From: Roseomonas populi
Lineage (GTDB): Bacteria; Pseudomonadota; Alphaproteobacteria; Acetobacterales; Acetobacteraceae
Direction of reading: 5' to 3'
DNA length: 64,000 nt
Assembly (NCBI RefSeq): GCF_024594815.1
Contig: NZ_JANJOU010000018.1
Coordinates: 86,495 to 150,494, forward strand
The notes beneath the pieces are model-generated. The model was not told the origin of the DNA, ran no database searches, and saw nothing but the letters and a program-made list of their open reading frames with translations. The first letter of the stretch is position 1, and every line of letters begins with the position of its first letter. Shown in pieces: positions 60,674 to 64,000 of the stretch. A program made the position numbers and the translations under genes.

Positions 60674-60694
60674 GTGTGTTCGTTTTGAACACAC
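60674..60694. repeat. 21-base palindrome, copy 2 of 2
   Basis: GTGTGTTC, five bases (GTTTT), GAACACAC: same arms and spacing as 19813-19833. It is just upstream of the HTH frame, as an operator would be. Confidence 0.65.
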
Positions 60695-60729
60695 TAGCCA
60701 ACTTCCGTGAGGATGAACCGAGAATCTGA

Positions 60730-61127
60730 CAGAGCGTCGGGCATTTGTGAAGAGTGCTCCGGTTCAGCGCGAACGGGATGCGCTGCGATGAGGCTGGTCC
60801 GTGGTCGTCGCCATGCGCCCTGGCGGGGCCGGGTTGCGCTGGGCGCGGCGTCGCGAAGCGGCGTTGCGAACAGGGCGGCCCTGCCCTGCCTGAGGGGGCA
60901 TGGCCCGCGTGACAGTGCAGCCGGTGCGTCACCGTGACCCCGAAGGGGTCGCCGCTAAAAAGCCCCGGCGCGAAGCGCCGTCCGCAAATCCGCGGCCGGG
61001 CGCCATGCTGGTGTGGTGGGAGCCGGCCGAGGTGCGGGGGGTCCAGGGGGGCAGAGCCCGGAGGGCGGCGCCCCCCTGGCCGGCGCTGGCAGGAAGGACG
61101 GGGACCGAAGCCCCCGCCCGGTGTGCC
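60730..61127. other. Gene-poor GC-rich stretch with two GAA-loop hairpins
   Basis: No convincing gene on either strand. It contains GACCCC-GAA-GGGGTC (60936-60950) and CGGCGC-GAA-GCGCCG (60966-60980), two perfect 6-bp stems with the same GAA loop, 15 bases apart, with a short A-run between them. Confidence 0.4.
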
Positions 61128-61871
61128 TTACTTCTTGAAGGCGTCCATTTCCTCGGCGGCGGAGCGGCGGGAAACGGAGCGGGTGTTGTCGGGGCGGCGG
61201 GTGTCGTAGGGCTTCCACGTCTCGCCGGTCAGGTGCTCGAAGGCGTCAAGCGCACCCTCGGCGGCGGCGAGGAGGGTTGCGGCCTGGATGCCCATTTCCC
61301 CGGCGAACTGGCGGGCGCGGGTGGCGCGGCTGTCGAAGCCGGAAACCCCCTCGCGGTCCTCGTCGCGGTCCTCGTTAGCGATCTTGGCGGTGAGGTCGCG
61401 GGCCTGCGTCACCTTGTCGCTGTAGAACTTTCCGGCGCCGTAAGCGGAGCCGACGAAAGCGCCGCAAATGCGCTGGAGGTGCATCGCAAGGGCGCGCTCG
61501 TTGAGGGTATCGGTGAGGGCGGCGGCCTGATCCCGGATGCCCTGGTCCGTCGTGGTGCGGACGTGGAGCATGTCCACGCTCTCAAGGGCGAAGGTGCGGG
61601 CGAGGTTGTTGGCGAGGCCCTGGTGGGGGCAGAGGGCCACGGCGTCGGCCATGGTGACGGGGCCGCGCTGCTCGGGGGCGGGGCGCTTGGCAGGCTGCTG
61701 TGCGGGGGTGGCAGCCGGGGCGGCCGGGGCAGCCTTGGCGTCGGGCTTCGCCTTGCCCTTGGCGGGCTTGCGGGGGGCGGCGGCCTTGATGGCCTGACCC
61801 ATGGCGGTATCGGTGGCGGCGCCCTTGTCGGAAGCGGCGGCGGCGGCGATGTTCTGGATAGCCTGGGACAT
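61128..61871 (-). CDS. Hypothetical protein with Ala/Lys/Pro-rich N-terminus
   Basis: A 247-residue cytoplasmic protein. Residues 1-65 are a low-complexity Lys/Ala/Pro tail; the rest is a helical domain (ALCPHQGLANNLARTFALES; LNERALAMHLQRICGAFVGS; ARQFAGEMGIQAATLLAAAE) ending with EEMDAFKK. Phasin-like tails look similar, but the domain is not recognisable as a phasin. The start at 61871 is chosen for CAGGA nine bases upstream. Confidence 0.6.
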   Translation of the reverse strand: MSQAIQNIAAAAASDKGAATDTAMGQAIKAAAPRKPAKGKAKPDAKAAPAAPAATPAQQPAKRPAPEQRGPVTMADAVALCPHQGLANNLARTFALESVDMLHVRTTTDQGIRDQAAALTDTLNERALAMHLQRICGAFVGSAYGAGKFYSDKVTQARDLTAKIANEDRDEDREGVSGFDSRATRARQFAGEMGIQAATLLAAAEGALDAFEHLTGETWKPYDTRRPDNTRSVSRRSAAEEMDAFKK

Positions 61872-61962
61872 GATGCACATTCCTGTCTCTGGTGAGGCCG
61901 GGGGGTGGGGTAGCAGCCCCGCCTTCCGGCCGTTCCCTCTCTCGGGAACAAGAGAACCTTAT

Positions 61963-62343
61963 AAGTATTCGTGGCCGGTGTCTATAGTAATTTCAGACTC
62001 CTAGACTGCGGCATCCAAGTATTAGGAAACTAATCAGACTTTCCTGAGCGCCCAGAGTGCAGAGGGCGGAGCCCTTTGCCCACCGGAGGTCCACGCGTCC
62101 GACGCCCCCCTTCAGGGGGGTTGAGGTCGCGTGAACCCAGTAGTGGAGGCGCGCCATCTGGTTTGTGTGGATCAGCCTTTCCCTCGCGCAGCTCTCAGGT
62201 AGTAGGAGCGGGTTCCGACTTGGTGCGCAGGCGTGGGTGGCTGCCCCGCGACGATGGCGTGGCGGGTGCGAGGCGCCGAACTCTCCATAAGTATTCGATC
62301 TTCCGAATACTTCGATCCCGACATTTATGCCAAGCGAATACTT
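61963..62343. repeat. Four AAGTATTCG units (two direct, two inverted)
   Basis: Exact AAGTATTCG at 61963-61971 and 62289-62297, and its complement CGAATACTT at 62304-62312 and 62335-62343. The middle two form a perfect dyad with a 6-base centre. A near match lies at 62017. Confidence 0.6.
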
Positions 62344-62447
62344 GCCATGCCAGCGGCGCGGGGTCGCCACCCTAAGCCTGCGTACCTGGGCGGGGCCCGC
62401 TCCTACTACCGCCCGGAGAGATGGGCGAGGGAAAGGCTGATCCACAC
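62165..62447. repeat. Long imperfect inverted repeat
   Basis: Perfect 23-bp outer arms (62165-62187 and 62425-62447), then CTCTC/GAGAG, perfect 14-bp arms (62199-62212 and 62396-62409), and further inner similarity around GCAGGC and CCCCGCG, closing on the AAGTATTCG dyad. GGCGCGCC flanks both sides (62149-62156 and 62450-62457). Confidence 0.7.
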
Positions 62448-62669
62448 ACGGCGCGCCGGAGCGGGCCACGGGCACCCCACAGTCCGTTGCCACCAGCACA
62501 CCGTTTGGACCTTGGGCACGCCGAGTGCCGTCCAGACCGCGCGAGGGATCGTTACCCGCAGGGCCGAGACCCCGCTTAGGGGCTCGGGGAGGCCGTTCTC
62601 ACGGCCGAGTAGAGCCCGGTCCCTGCGCTTGCGGGGACGCGCCCAGACCTTACAGACGCGCCAACCTGT

Positions 62670-62929
62670 TCAGCTACCGGAGCTGACGAGCCCGCCCGCC
62701 TTCCAACGACGTTCGCCTGCCTCCTTGTGGTCGGCACAGTACCAAACGCCGGGAACGCCCTTGATGAGATCCCCCCCCCCAACCCGAAGGCGCCCCACCA
62801 GCCACAGTCGGGGCACGAATGTTCGAAGGGCTGGCCCGGCTCAACGCGCACGACGCCGTGCCGCCGCTCATCGGGCTGGTCGACGGGTGTATCCGTCAGG
62901 GGCCGGTAATGAGGTCGGTTCTCATCCAA
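62670..62929 (-). pseudogene. Zinc-ribbon protein frameshifted in a G10 tract
   Basis: Two frames join at a run of ten G (minus strand, 62771-62780). The first, from TTG at 62929, reads MDENRPHYRPLTDTPVDQ through to EHSCPDCGWWGAFGLG. With one G more or two fewer, it continues DLIKGVPGVWYCADHKEAGE, RRWKAGGLVSSGS and stops at 62670. CPDC and CADH then form one plausible zinc site. As written the gene is broken; the tract could be a sequencing error, a decayed gene or a phase-variable switch. Confidence 0.65.
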
Positions 62930-63065
62930 GGCAGGACGTCCTTCGTTCCGCGCGAGATCCCGCGCCCCGGGGAAAATAATCGTTCCAAATCAATGATTTA
63001 TCTTGGAGAAGCTCCGTGGGATCAATTAGATTCATTCCAGCAAGACAGACGACATGGAGGCTAGC

Positions 63066-63626
63066 GTGGCTGGATCGAACAACGTGGTGCAGTTCCCGCT
63101 GCGGCGGGTGCTCCCGGAACAGGTTGCGAAGGCGTTCGAGGGCATGCCCGACGTGCGGGAGATCGGCAACATCGCCGAGGCCTTCCAGCTCGATATGCCG
63201 TCGCGGGATCTGCGCGACCGGGTGGAGGCGAGCGTGGCGGAGTTCGTGCTGAACAACGTGCCGCCGGAGAAGGGGGCACGTCGCGAGGCAGCGCTGCGCG
63301 ACCTGCTGACGACCTACGCCGAGCGGGCCGAAACGGCGGCCGAGGTGGCGCGCGATGCCTGGGTGACGGCGGAGGCCTCGCAGGAGGGGGTGGTACTGCG
63401 GCAGCAGGAGCAGGGCACGGACGCGGCGCTGGAGATCCTGTCGCAGCGGGCCAATGACCTGACCGAGCAGGCGGCGCAGCTGACGATCACGGCCTACGGC
63501 TTCTCGGTGGAGCGCTCCGCGGCGGCACGGGTGGTGGCACTGGCCCAGCGCGGCGAGGAGTGGAAGCCGACCAGCCTGCGCGAGGCCGAGATCGCGGTGT
63601 TCGGCCTCGCGGTGGTGGGCGGCTGA
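63066..63626 (+). CDS. Hypothetical helical protein
   Basis: A 186-residue soluble protein with a short beta N-terminus (NNVVQFPLRRVLPEQV) and long helices rich in Ala/Glu/Gln (YAERAETAAEVARDAWVTAE; LSQRANDLTEQAAQLTITAY). GTG at 63066 has GGAGG five bases upstream; ATG at 63054 has no ribosome binding site. No family recognised. Confidence 0.6.
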   Translation: MAGSNNVVQFPLRRVLPEQVAKAFEGMPDVREIGNIAEAFQLDMPSRDLRDRVEASVAEFVLNNVPPEKGARREAALRDLLTTYAERAETAAEVARDAWVTAEASQEGVVLRQQEQGTDAALEILSQRANDLTEQAAQLTITAYGFSVERSAAARVVALAQRGEEWKPTSLREAEIAVFGLAVVGG

Positions 63627-63667
63627 AAAGTTCCTGACAGGCGGCCCGGGTCAGGCGATCCGGGTCG

Positions 63668-63874
63668 TCAATGTTCCTGCATGGCCTCCAGGCGGGCGCT
63701 GGCCCGGCGATCGGCGACGTGGGCCTCGCGCAGGAGGCGGGCGCTTTGGGCCCCGTTGAGCGGCTCAGCGTCGGCGCCCTCTCGTAGCCGCTCGGCCTCG
63801 TGTTGCCAGCGGCGGATCTCGGCCAGGCAACCGGCTTCGGCGGTGCGCGGGACGGTGGGAGGATGATGGAACAC
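63668..63874 (-). CDS. Small helical hypothetical protein
   Basis: A 68-residue charged helical protein (IRRWQHEAERLREGADAEPL) starting at GTG with GGAG eight bases upstream. Unknown. The remaining 126 bases to the window end show no further gene. Confidence 0.4.
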   Translation of the reverse strand: MFHHPPTVPRTAEAGCLAEIRRWQHEAERLREGADAEPLNGAQSARLLREAHVADRRASARLEAMQEH

Positions 63875-64000
63875 GTCATGCTCTCCGGTGACCGGACGTG
63901 CGGGAAGGGCAGCACGCGCGCAAAAACGCGCCTGCCCCGGTGGGCGAGCGGACCATGGCGAACCTCGGTGTGAATGGTGGAAGCGGTCGGTCGCGCGCCG

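Larger units (their letters stand above)
61872..62669. other. Repeat-rich non-coding region (candidate origin or partition site)
   Basis: About 800 bases without a convincing gene. It includes a CCCCCC-TTCA-GGGGGG hairpin (62105-62120), a long inverted repeat centred near 62306 and dispersed AAGTATTCG units, with a locally AT-rich core. Such features are typical of replication origins or partition sites, but no rep gene is seen in the window. Confidence 0.4.

Noticed and set aside
60767..60777. AGCGCGAACGG resembling the regulon motif on the minus strand
   Set aside because: One mismatch and no start codon at the expected distance on the minus strand.
59757..60932. 391-codon minus-strand frame
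   Set aside because: Runs antisense to the SH3-like gene and through two hairpins; the real minus-strand signal here is the HTH in another frame.
60900..61895. 331-codon Gly-rich plus-strand frame
   Set aside because: Antisense to the 61128-61871 gene and formed from its Ala/Pro-rich codons.
62105..62120. CCCCCC-TTCA-GGGGGG as a terminator
   Set aside because: No gene ends nearby and no T-run follows; kept only as part of the repeat-rich region.
1..64000. CRISPR arrays, tRNA or rRNA genes and complete insertion sequences
   Set aside because: No regular spaced repeats, no cloverleaf or rRNA segments and no transposase frames were recognised by eye.

Overview
The window is GC-rich (about two thirds G+C by eye). 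Its gene order is that of a large conjugative plasmid, or an integrated relative, from an alphaproteobacterium. The divergent I-type (Dot/Icm-like) transfer proteins and the GcrA-like regulator fit Acetobacteraceae such as Roseomonas or Acidiphilium; this is an inference from protein character, not a database result. No replication initiator, rRNA, tRNA or CRISPR array was recognised.

Region 1 (1-29.9 kb) is a nearly complete type IV-B/I-type transfer system in four blocks. It opens with a DsbC/TrbB-like protein cut by the window edge. A minus-strand operon (8606 to 1272) follows: TcpQ-like protein, two unknowns, TraW-like protein, a Pro-rich soluble protein, DotA/TraY, a coiled-coil protein and a lipoprotein. 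After two regulators (XRE, and a GcrA-like multi-HTH protein) comes the plus-strand core: DotI, DotH, DotG, a TraP/DotF-like protein, TraQ, TraR, IcmJ and IcmB. Next are DotD, DotC, DotB, IcmT, a possible IcmS-like protein and a lytic transglycosylase, then a stand-alone coupling-protein fragment, DotM, a small membrane protein, the coupling ATPase DotL and a protein of four winged helices. Most genes overlap by 1-8 bases.

Region 2 (30.1-42.8 kb) is a copper-resistance module: DUF411 chaperone, CueR, P-type ATPase, Met-rich lipoprotein, multicopper oxidase, CopB, a two-component pair, two DUF305 proteins, CopZ-like, CopC-like and CopD-like proteins. Three near-identical CueR boxes tie its parts together. 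Region 3 (43.1-49.1 kb, minus strand) carries arsenic resistance (ArsR, two unrelated arsenate reductases, ArsB, ArsH, MFS) and a Ni/Co module (DmeR-DmeF). Region 4 (49.3-52.8 kb) holds two glutathione transferases, a short-chain dehydrogenase, a peroxiredoxin remnant and a divergent LysR regulator.

Region 5 (53-60.2 kb) is mobilisation and stability: a MobF relaxase-helicase with a small upstream gene, diverging from an Stb-like trio (P-loop ATPase in the middle) and two secreted proteins. The divergent gap is the best oriT candidate; the layout recalls R388 (trw | oriT | stb). Region 6 (60.2-64 kb) has small or broken genes and a repeat-rich gap with a long inverted repeat.

The most interesting signal is an 11-base, non-palindromic motif, CCGTTYGCGYC. 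It is found in fixed orientation about 37-45 bases upstream of nearly every uncoupled transfer or mobilisation gene, and I did not see it in the metal-resistance modules. It looks like the mark of one plasmid-wide regulon covering both the transfer apparatus and the relaxase/stability genes.
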